A stretch of 64,000 nucleotides of DNA from G965215145 sp965215145 (GTDB taxonomy: Bacteria > Bacteroidota > Rhodothermia > Rhodothermales > JANQRZ01). The notes beneath the pieces were generated by a model. It had not been told where the DNA came from and searched no databases. It worked only from the letters and a program-made list of their open reading frames with translations. Position 1 is the stretch's first letter. Each line of letters begins with the position of its first letter. Positions 32,571 to 40,869 of this stretch are shown here, in pieces. The stretch lies in NCBI GenBank assembly GCA_965215145.1, contig OZ244038.1, positions 1,984,001 through 2,048,000 of the forward strand, given 5' to 3'. The translations under genes were made by a program, and so were the position numbers.

Positions 32571-34244
32571 ATGCAGAGCACCGAACTCGTCTCCGCCTTC
32601 GCCGAGATCGCCCGCGAGAAGGACGTCGACCGCGACACGCTGCAGCTCATCGTCGAGGACACGTTCCGCGCCATGATCCGGAAGCGCTACGGCGCCGACG
32701 ACAGCTTCGAGATCATCTTCAACCCCGACAACGGCGACATCCAGATCCTCCACATCCAGGAGGTCGTCGAGGACTACGACCTCGAGGACCCCGTGACGCA
32801 GATCGAGCTCGCCGACGCGCTCGCCGTCGACGAGGACTACGAGGTCGAGGACGAGGTCGCCTCCACGATCCACATCGCCGACTTCGGCCGGCGCACGATC
32901 CAGATGGCGCTCCAGACGTTCCGCCAGCGGATCCGCGACATCGAGAAGGAGAACATCCACAAGGAGTACTCCGAGCTCGTCGGCGAGATCGTCGTCGGCG
33001 AGGTCTACCAGACCCGCCGGCGCGAGGTCCTCGTCCTCCACAACAAGACCGAGCTCCTGCTCCCGCGCGAGGGGCAGATCCCGAAGGACCGCTACCGCAA
33101 GGGCGACATGCTCCGCGCCGTCGTGGTCGACGTCGAGCGCGAGAGCGGGCCGGGGCCGCAGGTCAGGATCAGCCGCACGGCGCCGGTGTTCATCGAGCGG
33201 CTCTTCGAGCTCGAGGTCCCCGAGATCTACGACGGCATCGTCGAGATCAAGCGCGTCGAGCGCGAGCCCGGCGAGCGCGCGAAGGTCGCCGTCGTGAGCT
33301 ACGACGACCGCGTGGACCCCGTCGGCGCCTGCGTCGGCGTGAAGGGCTCGCGGATCCACGCCGTCGTCCGCGAGCTCGCCAACGAGAACATCGACGTCGT
33401 GCCGTGGGTGGACGACGAGGTCGAGTTCCTGAAGCGCTCGCTCGCGCCGGCCAAGCCCACCGAGGTCGTCCTCAACAAGGAGCTCGACCCGCCGCGCGCC
33501 AGGGTCACCGTCCCCGCCGAGGAGGTCTCGCTCGCCATCGGCCGCGGCGGCCAGAACATCCGCCTCGCCAGCCGCATCTCCGGCTACGAGATCGACGTCT
33601 ACCGCGACATCCGCGAGGACGAGGAGGACGTCGACATCGAGGAGTTCTCGGACGCCATCCCCGCCGACATCATCCAGCGCCTGAAGAACATCGGCTGCGA
33701 CTCCGCCAAGGCCGTCCTCGAGCTCTCCGAGGACGAGCTCGCCCGCCGCTCCGGCCTCGAGCGCGAGACGACCGAGAAGATCCTCATCCTCATGCGCTCC
33801 GAGTTCGCCGAGGACGCCGAGGAGCGCGAGCAGATCGAGGGCGAGGTCGCCGAGCTCCAGGCGCCCGCCCTCCCGAGCGACGTCGTCGACCTCCTCCGGG
33901 AGCTCGGGTTCGCCGAGCCCCGCGACGTCCTCGCGCTCTCCGCCGGCGAGCTCGCCGAGCGCTCCGGCCTCGACGAGGAGACGACGAAGAAGATCCTCGC
34001 CCTCGTACGGGCCCACGAACAGGACGAGCCCACCGACGAGCAGCCGGAGGCCGGCGCCAGGCCCGCCTCCGCCGAGGGGGCCGATGCCGAGCCGGGCGAG
34101 GCGGACGCCGCCACCGAGGTGGCCGGCGCCGCGCCGGAGGCCGACGGGGTCGACGGCGACGGCGCCCTCGCCGAGGCGCCCGTCGTGACCGAGGCCGCCG
34201 ACGCCCCGGACGACGAGGTCCCTGCCCGGTCCGAAGAGGCGTAG
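32571..34244 (+). CDS. nusA: transcription termination/antitermination factor NusA
   Basis: 557 residues from ATG 32571 (MQSTELVSAFAEIAREKDV). Domains in order: N-terminal RNAP-binding domain (1-~125), S1 (GEIVVGEVYQTRRREVLVLH, ~135-200), KH1 with GACVGVKGSRIHAVVREL, and KH2 with VSLAIGRGGQNIRLASRISG. Two helix-hairpin-helix units follow (IIQRLKNIGCDSAKAVLELS and VVDLLRELGFAEPRDVLALS), which look like an internal duplication. An acidic Ala/Glu/Asp-rich tail of ~65 residues ends the protein. NusA modulates pausing, termination and antitermination. Confidence 0.95.
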   Translation: MQSTELVSAFAEIAREKDVDRDTLQLIVEDTFRAMIRKRYGADDSFEIIFNPDNGDIQILHIQEVVEDYDLEDPVTQIELADALAVDEDYEVEDEVASTIHIADFGRRTIQMALQTFRQRIRDIEKENIHKEYSELVGEIVVGEVYQTRRREVLVLHNKTELLLPREGQIPKDRYRKGDMLRAVVVDVERESGPGPQVRISRTAPVFIERLFELEVPEIYDGIVEIKRVEREPGERAKVAVVSYDDRVDPVGACVGVKGSRIHAVVRELANENIDVVPWVDDEVEFLKRSLAPAKPTEVVLNKELDPPRARVTVPAEEVSLAIGRGGQNIRLASRISGYEIDVYRDIREDEEDVDIEEFSDAIPADIIQRLKNIGCDSAKAVLELSEDELARRSGLERETTEKILILMRSEFAEDAEEREQIEGEVAELQAPALPSDVVDLLRELGFAEPRDVLALSAGELAERSGLDEETTKKILALVRAHEQDEPTDEQPEAGARPASAEGADAEPGEADAATEVAGAAPEADGVDGDGALAEAPVVTEAADAPDDEVPARSEEA

Positions 34245-34268
34245 CTAGGCGTAGCCGCCCCGCCCGGT

Positions 34269-34274
34269 TATCTT
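34269..34274 (+). promoter_or_regulatory. candidate -7 element (TATCTT) before infB
   Basis: TATCTT lies 128-133 nt upstream of infB, within the 157-bp gap after nusA. A separate infB promoter is possible. No -33 TTG is seen at the right distance. Confidence 0.25.
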
Positions 34275-34341
34275 TCTACGAAGCCCCACCGCGCGCTCGC
34301 AGCGCTCCCGCCCGCTCGGAACTTAGCGTTCCCCGCCCGTT

Positions 34342-34371
34342 CTAAACTGCACGTGCCTAAACTGCACGTGC
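34342..34371. repeat. exact 15-bp tandem duplication in the infB leader
   Basis: CTAAACTGCACGTGC occurs twice back to back (34342-34356 and 34357-34371). Each unit contains the 8-bp palindrome GCACGTGC. It lies 31 nt upstream of the infB start. Confidence 0.85.
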
Positions 34372-34401
34372 GGCCCCGATTCCCTCCCGGTACCCCACTG
34401 C

Positions 34402-37203
34402 ATGCCCGCTACCTCTACCAAGGCGAAGGCCGTCCGCCTCTTCAAAGCCGCCCGTGAGCTGAACGTCTCGGCCGACACGATCGTGCAGACGCTCGACGAG
34501 AGCGGCTTCGAGCTCGACGCGAAGCTCGCGAAGGGCGACGTCAACGCCAAGCTCCCGCCGGAGATGTACGAGGCGTTGCACGAGGCGTTCGCCGAGGACA
34601 TGGACGCGAAGGCGCGCGTGGCCCGGCTCCGCTCCCGCCGCGAGCGCGAGGAGGCCGCCGCCGAGCGTGCCGAGGCCGCTGCCGCGGAGCCCGCCGAGCC
34701 CGTCGCCTCCGGCGATGGCGCCGCGGCCCCTGAGGTGCCCGTCGCAGAGGCTCCGCCCGAGCCCGCCGTCGAGGAGCCGGTCGCTGGGCCGGTCGCCGAG
34801 GAACCGGCTGCCGAGGAGCCGGTCGCTGAAGAGGAGACGCCTGAGGAGGAGGCGGTCGAGGAGGAGCCCGTCGCGCCGGCCGAGCCCGTCATCGAGCTCC
34901 CCGAGGAGGAGGAGCCCGTCGCGCCGGCCGAGCCGGTGATCCAGACGGAGCCCGAGCCGAGTGCCGAGGTGGCCGAGGAGCCGAGCGCCGAGGCCCCGGT
35001 CGCTGAGGCCGCTGAGGTTGAGGCCGCTGAGGGGGTCGGCGAGTCTGGGGAGCCCGCGGAGGCCGTTGCGGAGGCGGGCGAGGCTGACGGCGACGAGGAC
35101 GACGAGGACGTCCTCCGCGCCGACCGCCACCAGCTCACCGGGACCACGGTCATCGGCAAGATCGACCTCTCGAACGTCGATACCGGTCGGCGCCGCAAGC
35201 GCAAGCGCAAGCAGGAGGTCACCGCCTCCGACGCCGCGGGCAGCGGCACGGCGAAGGGGCCGAAGAAGGCCAGGAAGGGGAAGAAGGGCGTCAAGGTCGA
35301 CCGGGCCGAGGCCGCGGCCACCGTCCAGGAGACGCTCCAGAAGCTCCAGCAGGGCGCCAAGCGCGACCGCCAGAAGCGCCGCCGCCAGCGCCGCGAGGAG
35401 CGCGCCGCCGAGCGCGAGCGCGAGATGCAGGACCTCCTCGACCAGGAGCGTGTGCTCCGCGTCATGGAGTTCGTCTCCACCGGCGAGCTCGCCGAGCTCA
35501 TGGGCGTCCCCGTCACCGACGTGATCCAGGCCGGGTTCGCCCTCGGCATGATGGTCTCCATCAACCAGCGCCTCGACGCCGACGCCATCACGCTGCTCGC
35601 CGACGAGTTCTCCTTCGAGGTCGAGTTCCAGACCGAGGTCGGCATCGAGGACATCGCCGTCGAGGACGACGACCCCGAGGACCTCGAGCCCCGCGCGCCC
35701 GTCGTCACTATCATGGGACACGTCGACCACGGCAAGACGTCGCTGCTCGACTACATCCGCGAGGCCACCGTCGTCGCCGGCGAGGCCGGCGGCATCACGC
35801 AGCACATCGGCGCCTACGCCGTCGAACTCGACGGGGGCCGGCAGATCACGTTCCTCGACACGCCGGGCCACGAGGCGTTCACGGCCATGCGCGCCCGCGG
35901 CGCCCAGGTCACCGACCTCGTCATCCTCGTCGTCGCCGCAGACGACCAGGTGATGCCGCAGACGAAGGAGGCCATCAGCCACGCCCGCGCCGCCGAGGTC
36001 CCCATCGTCGTCGCCCTCAACAAGGTCGACCGCGCCGAGGCCAACCCCGACCGGATCATGCAGCAGCTCGCCGACGAGAACGTGCTCGTCGAGCAGTACG
36101 GCGGCAAGATCCAGTGCGAGCTCGTCTCGGCCAAGACCGGCCAGAACATCGACGAGCTGCTCGAGAAGGTGCTCGTGGAGGCCGAGCTCCTGGAGCTCCA
36201 GGCCAACCCCGATCGCGACGCCGTCGGCTCGGTCATCGAGAGCCAGCTCGACAAGGGCCGCGGCGTCGTCGCCACCGTCCTCGTCGAGACCGGCACGCTC
36301 CAGGTCGGCGACGCCTTCGTGGCCGGCACCAACTCCGGGCGCGTCCGCGCCATGTTCGACGAGCGGGACCGCCGGGTGGACGAGGCCGGGCCGTCGCAGC
36401 CCGTCCGGATCCTCGGGTTCTCGAACGCGCCCGACATCGGCGACCGGTTCGTGGTGCTGGAGGACGAGCGCGAGGCCCGCGACATCGCGTCCAAGCGGCT
36501 CCAGATCATCCGCGAGCAGACGATGCGCAAGCGGAAGCACGTCTCCCTCGACGACATCAGCCGGCGGATGGCCCTCGGCGAGCTGAACTACCTCAACCTC
36601 ATCCTCAAGGGCGACGTCGCCGGCTCCGTCGAGGCCCTCGCCGACTCGCTCCTCAAGCTCTCTAACGACGAGGTCGCCGTCGAGATCGTCCACTCCGGCG
36701 TCGGCGCCATCAACGAGAGCGACGTGATGCTGGCCGCGGCGTCGGACGCGATCATCTTCGGGTTCCAGGTCCGCCCGATGGCCGGGGTCCGCCAGGTCGC
36801 CGAGCGCGAGGAGATCGACATCCGCACGTACTCCGTCATCTACGACGCCATCGAGGACGTGCGCGACGCGCTCGAGGGGCTCCTGGAGCCGGAGGAGAAG
36901 GAGAACATCCTCGGCTCGCTCGAAGTCCGCGAGACGTTCAAGGTCCCCCGCATCGGCACCATCGCCGGCTGCTACGTGCTCGACGGCCGCATCCAGCGCT
37001 CCGACAAGGTCCGGTTGATCCGCGAGGGCGTCGTCGTCTACGACGGCCAGCTCGCCTCGCTGAAGCGGTTCAAGGACGACGTCCGCGAGGTCCAGAGCGG
37101 CTACGAGTGCGGCCTCTCGATCCAGAACTTCAACGACATCAAGGTCGGCGACCAGATCGAGGCCTACGAGGTCGTCGAGGAGCGCCGGACGCTGAGCGTG
37201 TGA
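34402..37203 (+). CDS. infB: translation initiation factor IF-2
   Basis: 933 residues. An IF2_N domain opens the protein (VRLFKAARELNVSADTIVQT). A long ~200-residue acidic Ala/Pro/Glu region follows (34630-35100), then a Lys/Arg-rich linker. The G domain contains GHVDHGKT at 439-446, DTPGHEAF and NKVD. The C-terminal domains include ILKGDVAGSVEALADSLLKL and RVRLIREG-like beta barrels. IF-2 is a GTPase that brings fMet-tRNA to the 30S subunit. The acidic, low-complexity N-terminal region is long compared with E. coli IF2-gamma forms; possible internal starts were not evaluated. Confidence 0.96.
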   Translation: MPATSTKAKAVRLFKAARELNVSADTIVQTLDESGFELDAKLAKGDVNAKLPPEMYEALHEAFAEDMDAKARVARLRSRREREEAAAERAEAAAAEPAEPVASGDGAAAPEVPVAEAPPEPAVEEPVAGPVAEEPAAEEPVAEEETPEEEAVEEEPVAPAEPVIELPEEEEPVAPAEPVIQTEPEPSAEVAEEPSAEAPVAEAAEVEAAEGVGESGEPAEAVAEAGEADGDEDDEDVLRADRHQLTGTTVIGKIDLSNVDTGRRRKRKRKQEVTASDAAGSGTAKGPKKARKGKKGVKVDRAEAAATVQETLQKLQQGAKRDRQKRRRQRREERAAEREREMQDLLDQERVLRVMEFVSTGELAELMGVPVTDVIQAGFALGMMVSINQRLDADAITLLADEFSFEVEFQTEVGIEDIAVEDDDPEDLEPRAPVVTIMGHVDHGKTSLLDYIREATVVAGEAGGITQHIGAYAVELDGGRQITFLDTPGHEAFTAMRARGAQVTDLVILVVAADDQVMPQTKEAISHARAAEVPIVVALNKVDRAEANPDRIMQQLADENVLVEQYGGKIQCELVSAKTGQNIDELLEKVLVEAELLELQANPDRDAVGSVIESQLDKGRGVVATVLVETGTLQVGDAFVAGTNSGRVRAMFDERDRRVDEAGPSQPVRILGFSNAPDIGDRFVVLEDEREARDIASKRLQIIREQTMRKRKHVSLDDISRRMALGELNYLNLILKGDVAGSVEALADSLLKLSNDEVAVEIVHSGVGAINESDVMLAAASDAIIFGFQVRPMAGVRQVAEREEIDIRTYSVIYDAIEDVRDALEGLLEPEEKENILGSLEVRETFKVPRIGTIAGCYVLDGRIQRSDKVRLIREGVVVYDGQLASLKRFKDDVREVQSGYECGLSIQNFNDIKVGDQIEAYEVVEERRTLSV

Positions 37204-37205
37204 GG

Positions 37206-37272
37206 TTGTGAGCCTTGAGTTGTGGGTTGTGAGCGCCCACGACTCGGAACTCATCACTCATAACTCGAAACT
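37206..37272. repeat. family C inverted repeat between infB and rbfA
   Basis: Left part TTGAGTTGTGGGTTGTGAG and right part CTCATCACTCATAACTCG are approximate complements. The same word set (GAGTTGTGGGT / AACCCATAACTC) appears between rluB and guaB at 57325-57386. Confidence 0.6.
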
Positions 37273-37273
37273 C

Positions 37274-37684
37274 ATGTCCATCCGAACCGAGCGGTTGGCC
37301 CGACTCGTGCAGCGGGAGGTCGCCGAGATCCTCCAGAACGAGCTCTACGAGGCGAGCCAGTCGATGGTCACCGTGACCGACGTCCGGGTCACGGCCGACC
37401 TCGGCATCGCGTACGTCCACGTCAGCGTGCTCGGGGAGAACCCCGGCCGCCGGCAGATCGCGTTCAAGCGCGTCGAGGAGGCGGCGCCGCAGGTGCGTCA
37501 GGCCCTCGCCGGCCGGATCCGCCACCAGGTCCGCCGCATCCCCGAGGTCCGGTTCTTCCTCGACGAGAGCGCGCAGAACGTGCAGCGCATGGAGGGCCTC
37601 TTCGAGCAGATCCGCGCCGAACGCGAGGGCCGCGCCGCCGGAGACGTGCCGACAGAGGGGGAGACGCCCGACGAGCAGAACTGA
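37274..37684 (+). CDS. rbfA: ribosome-binding factor A
   Basis: 136 residues from ATG 37274; an upstream in-frame extension would run through the family C repeat. The RbfA KH-like fold is seen in RTERLARLVQREVAEILQNE, VTVTDVRVTADLGIAYVHVS and IPEVRFFLDESAQNVQRMEG. It binds the 30S subunit during late assembly near helix 1 of 16S rRNA. It lies between infB and truB, the standard order, and is 7 nt from truB. Confidence 0.94.
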   Translation: MSIRTERLARLVQREVAEILQNELYEASQSMVTVTDVRVTADLGIAYVHVSVLGENPGRRQIAFKRVEEAAPQVRQALAGRIRHQVRRIPEVRFFLDESAQNVQRMEGLFEQIRAEREGRAAGDVPTEGETPDEQN

Positions 37685-37691
37685 CGGGGCC

Positions 37692-38393
37692 GTGCCCGAC
37701 ACGCACCCGCCCGTCCTCACCTGCGCGGACCCCCTGCCGGAGCCGCCCGCGCCGGCGATCCTCCTCGTGGACAAACCGAAGGGGATCACCTCGTTCGACG
37801 TGATCCGCCGGCTCCGCCGCGCGCTTGGGATCAAGAAGATGGGCCACGCCGGCACCCTCGACCCGATGGCGACGGGGCTCCTCGTCGTCCTCGTCGGCCG
37901 GGAGGCGACGCGGCTCCAGGACCGGTTCATGGCGCTCCCGAAGACGTACACCGGCACCCTCCGCCTCGGCGAGGCGACCCCGAGCCAGGACGCCGAGAGC
38001 GAGGTCGTCGAGCGCCGCGACCCCTCCGGCGTCACCGATGCCGCCCTCGACGCCGCCCGCGCGGACCTCGAAGGGGAGATCCTCCAGCGACCGCCGATGT
38101 ACTCGGCCGTGAAGGTGGGCGGGGAGCGGCTCTACAAGAAGGCCCGCCGCGGCGAGACCGTCGAGCGCGAGCCCCGGCCCGTGACGGTGTACCGGTTCGT
38201 GCTCGGGGAGCGGCGAGGGCCGGACGTGGACTTCGAGGTCGCGTGCTCGAAGGGGACCTACGTCCGCACGCTCGCCCACGACCTCGGCGCGGCGCTCGGC
38301 GTGGGCGCGCACCTGACGGCGCTGCGGCGCGAGGCCATCGGGCCGTTCCGGGCGGAGGAGGCGTGGGCGCTGGAGGCGCTGGAGCGGCGGTAG
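37692..38393 (+). CDS. truB: tRNA pseudouridine-55 synthase
   Basis: 233 residues from GTG 37692. The catalytic Asp57 lies in KKMGHAGTLDPMATGLLVV. Other TruB motifs are LLVDKPKGITSFDVIRRLRR, RFMALPKTYTGTLRLGEATP, QRPPMYSAVKVGGERLYKKA and CSKGTYVRTLAHDLG. The enzyme isomerises U55 in the T-loop of tRNAs. It is shorter than E. coli TruB because the C-terminal PUA-like domain is absent, as in many Bacteroidota. It ends the translation cluster before a strong hairpin. Confidence 0.95.
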   Translation: MPDTHPPVLTCADPLPEPPAPAILLVDKPKGITSFDVIRRLRRALGIKKMGHAGTLDPMATGLLVVLVGREATRLQDRFMALPKTYTGTLRLGEATPSQDAESEVVERRDPSGVTDAALDAARADLEGEILQRPPMYSAVKVGGERLYKKARRGETVEREPRPVTVYRFVLGERRGPDVDFEVACSKGTYVRTLAHDLGAALGVGAHLTALRREAIGPFRAEEAWALEALERR

Positions 38394-38426
38394 AGGCGCT
38401 GCCGCCATCGCGGAGTACGGGCCCGA

Positions 38427-38478
38427 GCCCGTCCGGCGACGGCGGGGTAGAGGAGCGCCGCGTCGTCGCCGGACGGGC
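38427..38478 (+). terminator. hairpin after truB, probable terminator
   Basis: A perfect 14-bp stem (GCCCGTCCGGCGAC with its complement, 38427-38440 and 38465-38478) encloses a 24-nt loop. There is no T run, so it could also be an RNA-stability element. Confidence 0.5.
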
Positions 38479-38547
38479 GACTAGGCGCCGGCACGGTGTG
38501 ATTTAGACCAAGCCCCTGTCATCTGCGCGTGACATCACACGGCTGGC

Positions 38548-38583
38548 TTGACAAGTCTTGGGGTTGTTCAGTATTTACTGAAC
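38548..38583 (+). promoter_or_regulatory. promoter-like sequence with an 18-bp palindromic operator candidate
   Basis: TTGACA (38548-38553) is followed 18 nt later by TATTTA. Overlapping the latter is a perfect inverted repeat, GTTCAGTA-TT-TACTGAAC (38566-38583). It lies 57 nt before the GNAT-like gene. The palindrome position suggests repression by an unidentified dimeric regulator. Confidence 0.4.
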
Positions 38584-38639
38584 GCGGGCACCTCCTTCGT
38601 CTTTGGGAGGCTGGCCATCCCCCACCCCCGTCCCCCCCC

Positions 38640-39848
38640 GTGCATCCCACCAAGCAAGAGTCAGCGCCCGTCCGACCTCAGCGCGCCCCCACGCCCCCGG
38701 CCGAGAACCCCGAGATCCGTCTGTTCCGGGAGGACGACTGGCCCGCCGTCGCCCACTACTACGAGAGCCGCTACCGCTCCGGCTACATCCTCTCCCACCG
38801 CACGTACTTCGACTGGTGGTTCGGCTCGCCCTTCCGCCCTGACAGCCGCCACGGGCAGCGCCTCGTCGTCGACCCGACGCGCGCGCCGGAGGAGCGCGTC
38901 GTAGGCGCCTGCGGGGCCGTCCCGTGGCCGCTCCAGGTGGCGGGAGAGCAGACGGCCGCGCAGTGCCTGTTCAACCTCCTCCTCGATAGGCAGTACCGGC
39001 GTGGGACGCTGGGGTACCGCCTCCTGAGCGAGACGACCTACGACCTCCCCTACACCATGGCCGTCGGTGTCCGGCCCATCGTGCTCCGGCTGATGCCGCG
39101 GGTCGGGCCTACGCTCTCGTTCGAGATGCACCGCCCGGTACGCGTCCTCGACCTCGACGCCTGCCGGAGTCTCTTCGAGGGCTCCTCCGTCGCGGAGAGG
39201 ATGGGCGTGGCCGAGCGGACCGACGCCCTCGACGCCCTCAGCGCAGCCGCTGCGGCCCCGTGCGCCCCCGCTCCAGCGGGGGCGCGGCTCGAACGGGCCG
39301 AGGGGTTCGGCGACGAGTGGGACGCGGCGTGGGGCCGGATCCGGCCCCACTACGGGACGACGACGTGGCGCTCGGCCGCCTTCCTCAACTGGCGCTACAC
39401 CGAGTACCCGTATCCCATCTACGAGCCCCACGTGCTGCGCGACGCCGACGGCCGAGCCGCCGGGCTCGTCGTGCTCCGCGAGGAGCAGCCGCCCTTCGGG
39501 AGCGCGGTCCGCGTCGTGGACGCCGTGGCCGAGGGGGGGGCGATGGGCCCGCTGCTGGCGCTGGTCGAGGAGGAGGCCCGGCGGCGCGGGGCGGCGTTCG
39601 TGGACTCCGTCGTCGGGGGCCGCCGCGACGGGGCGGCGCTCGCGGCGGCGGGGTACCGGGAGCTCGCGGTGGAGGGGTGGGAGAGCCTCCTCCCGGCCGA
39701 CCTCAACCCGGTGCGCTGGCGGAAGCGGAGGATCACCTCCTTCCTGACCCGCCCCGGTGCCGCCGACGCAGAGGGGCACCCCCCGCCGGAGGTCGAGGGC
39801 GACCTCTACTTCGTCAAGGGCGACAGCGACCTCGACCGGGCGTTCTGA
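38640..39848 (+). CDS. GNAT-like acyltransferase of unknown substrate
   Basis: 402 residues from GTG 38640; the upstream in-frame extension crosses the promoter-like region and is unlikely. The N-terminal ~130 residues look like a GNAT fold (IRLFREDDWPAVAHYYESRY, then RLVVDPTRAPEERVVGACGA). A conserved FLNWRYTEYPYPIYEPHV stretch in the middle is typical of two-domain GNAT proteins linked to surface polysaccharide or cell-envelope genes in Bacteroidota. The C-terminal half repeats the fold pattern (AAGLVVLREEQPPFGSAVRV). Acceptor and donor are unknown. ribF follows after 70 bp. Confidence 0.62.
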   Translation: MHPTKQESAPVRPQRAPTPPAENPEIRLFREDDWPAVAHYYESRYRSGYILSHRTYFDWWFGSPFRPDSRHGQRLVVDPTRAPEERVVGACGAVPWPLQVAGEQTAAQCLFNLLLDRQYRRGTLGYRLLSETTYDLPYTMAVGVRPIVLRLMPRVGPTLSFEMHRPVRVLDLDACRSLFEGSSVAERMGVAERTDALDALSAAAAAPCAPAPAGARLERAEGFGDEWDAAWGRIRPHYGTTTWRSAAFLNWRYTEYPYPIYEPHVLRDADGRAAGLVVLREEQPPFGSAVRVVDAVAEGGAMGPLLALVEEEARRRGAAFVDSVVGGRRDGAALAAAGYRELAVEGWESLLPADLNPVRWRKRRITSFLTRPGAADAEGHPPPEVEGDLYFVKGDSDLDRAF

Positions 39849-39918
39849 CCCGCCGGCCGGCCAAATTCAGCCAGCCTCCTCTTGCCCACCGCCTCCGGCG
39901 CCGCTATCCTCCGGCGCC

Positions 39919-40860
39919 ATGAGGACCGAGGTAGGCTTCGAGCAGATCACCCGCGACGACCATTCCGTGCTGACGGTGGGGACGTTCGACGGCGTCCACC
40001 TCGGGCATCAGGCGATCCTCCGGTACCTCCGCGAGCGCGCCGTCGCCGTCGGGGGGCACCCCACCGTCGTCTCGTTCGACCCGCACCCGCGCACCGTCGT
40101 TACCGGGCAGCCGGTGCCGCTCCTGACGACGCTTGAGGAGCGTGCGGCGCTACTCGAAGAGCACGGCGCCGCACGGTTCGTCGTGCTCCCCTTCACGCGC
40201 GACCTCTCGATGCTGGAGGCCGAGGACTACGTCGAGCGCGTGCTGATCGAGGCCATCGGGCTGCGCGAGATCGTCGTCGGTTACGACCACGCCTTCGGAC
40301 GCAACCGGGCGGGCAACCGCGAGACGCTGGAGCGGATCGGCGCGGCGCGGGGGTTCACGGTGGACACCATCCCCCCGCAGCTCGCCGACGACGCGGCGGT
40401 GTCGTCGTCGCGCATCCGCCGGCTGCTGCTGGAGGAGGGCGACGCGCGGCAGGCGGCGGCGCTGCTCGGCCGTCCGTACGCGCTCACCGGCACCGTCGTC
40501 CGCGGGCACCAGCGGGGCCGCACCATCGGCTACCCGACCGCCAACCTCCGCGTCCGCGGCGCGCACAAGCTCGTCCCCAAGCTCGGCGTCTACGCCGTGC
40601 GGGCGCGGATGGGGGAGGGGCCGGAGGGGGGGGCGTTCGGGGGGATGATGAACGTCGGCCGCCGCCCGACCTTCGAGGCCGACGGTGCTGTCAGCGTCGA
40701 GGCGCACCTGTTCGACTTCGACGGCGACCTCTACGGCCGCGACCTCACCGTGGAGCTCCTCGCGCGCGTCCGCGACGAGCGCCGGTTCGACGGCCCCGAC
40801 GCGCTCGGGGCGCAGTTGCGGCGGGACGAGGCCGCGAGCCGGGCGGTGGCGGGCATCTGA
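39919..40860 (+). CDS. ribF: bifunctional riboflavin kinase / FAD synthetase
   Basis: 313 residues from ATG 39919. The N-terminal nucleotidyltransferase domain has VGTFDGVHLGHQAILRYLRE (HxGH-type motif) and SSSRIRRLLLEEGDARQAAA. The C-terminal kinase domain has GHQRGRTIGYPTANLRVR and GMMNVGRRPTFE. It phosphorylates riboflavin and adenylates FMN to FAD. It is convergent with the outer-membrane receptor gene, only 9 bp away, as commonly seen next to truB in many bacteria. Confidence 0.95.
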   Translation: MRTEVGFEQITRDDHSVLTVGTFDGVHLGHQAILRYLRERAVAVGGHPTVVSFDPHPRTVVTGQPVPLLTTLEERAALLEEHGAARFVVLPFTRDLSMLEAEDYVERVLIEAIGLREIVVGYDHAFGRNRAGNRETLERIGAARGFTVDTIPPQLADDAAVSSSRIRRLLLEEGDARQAAALLGRPYALTGTVVRGHQRGRTIGYPTANLRVRGAHKLVPKLGVYAVRARMGEGPEGGAFGGMMNVGRRPTFEADGAVSVEAHLFDFDGDLYGRDLTVELLARVRDERRFDGPDALGAQLRRDEAASRAVAGI

Positions 40861-40869
40861 GCTGTCCCT

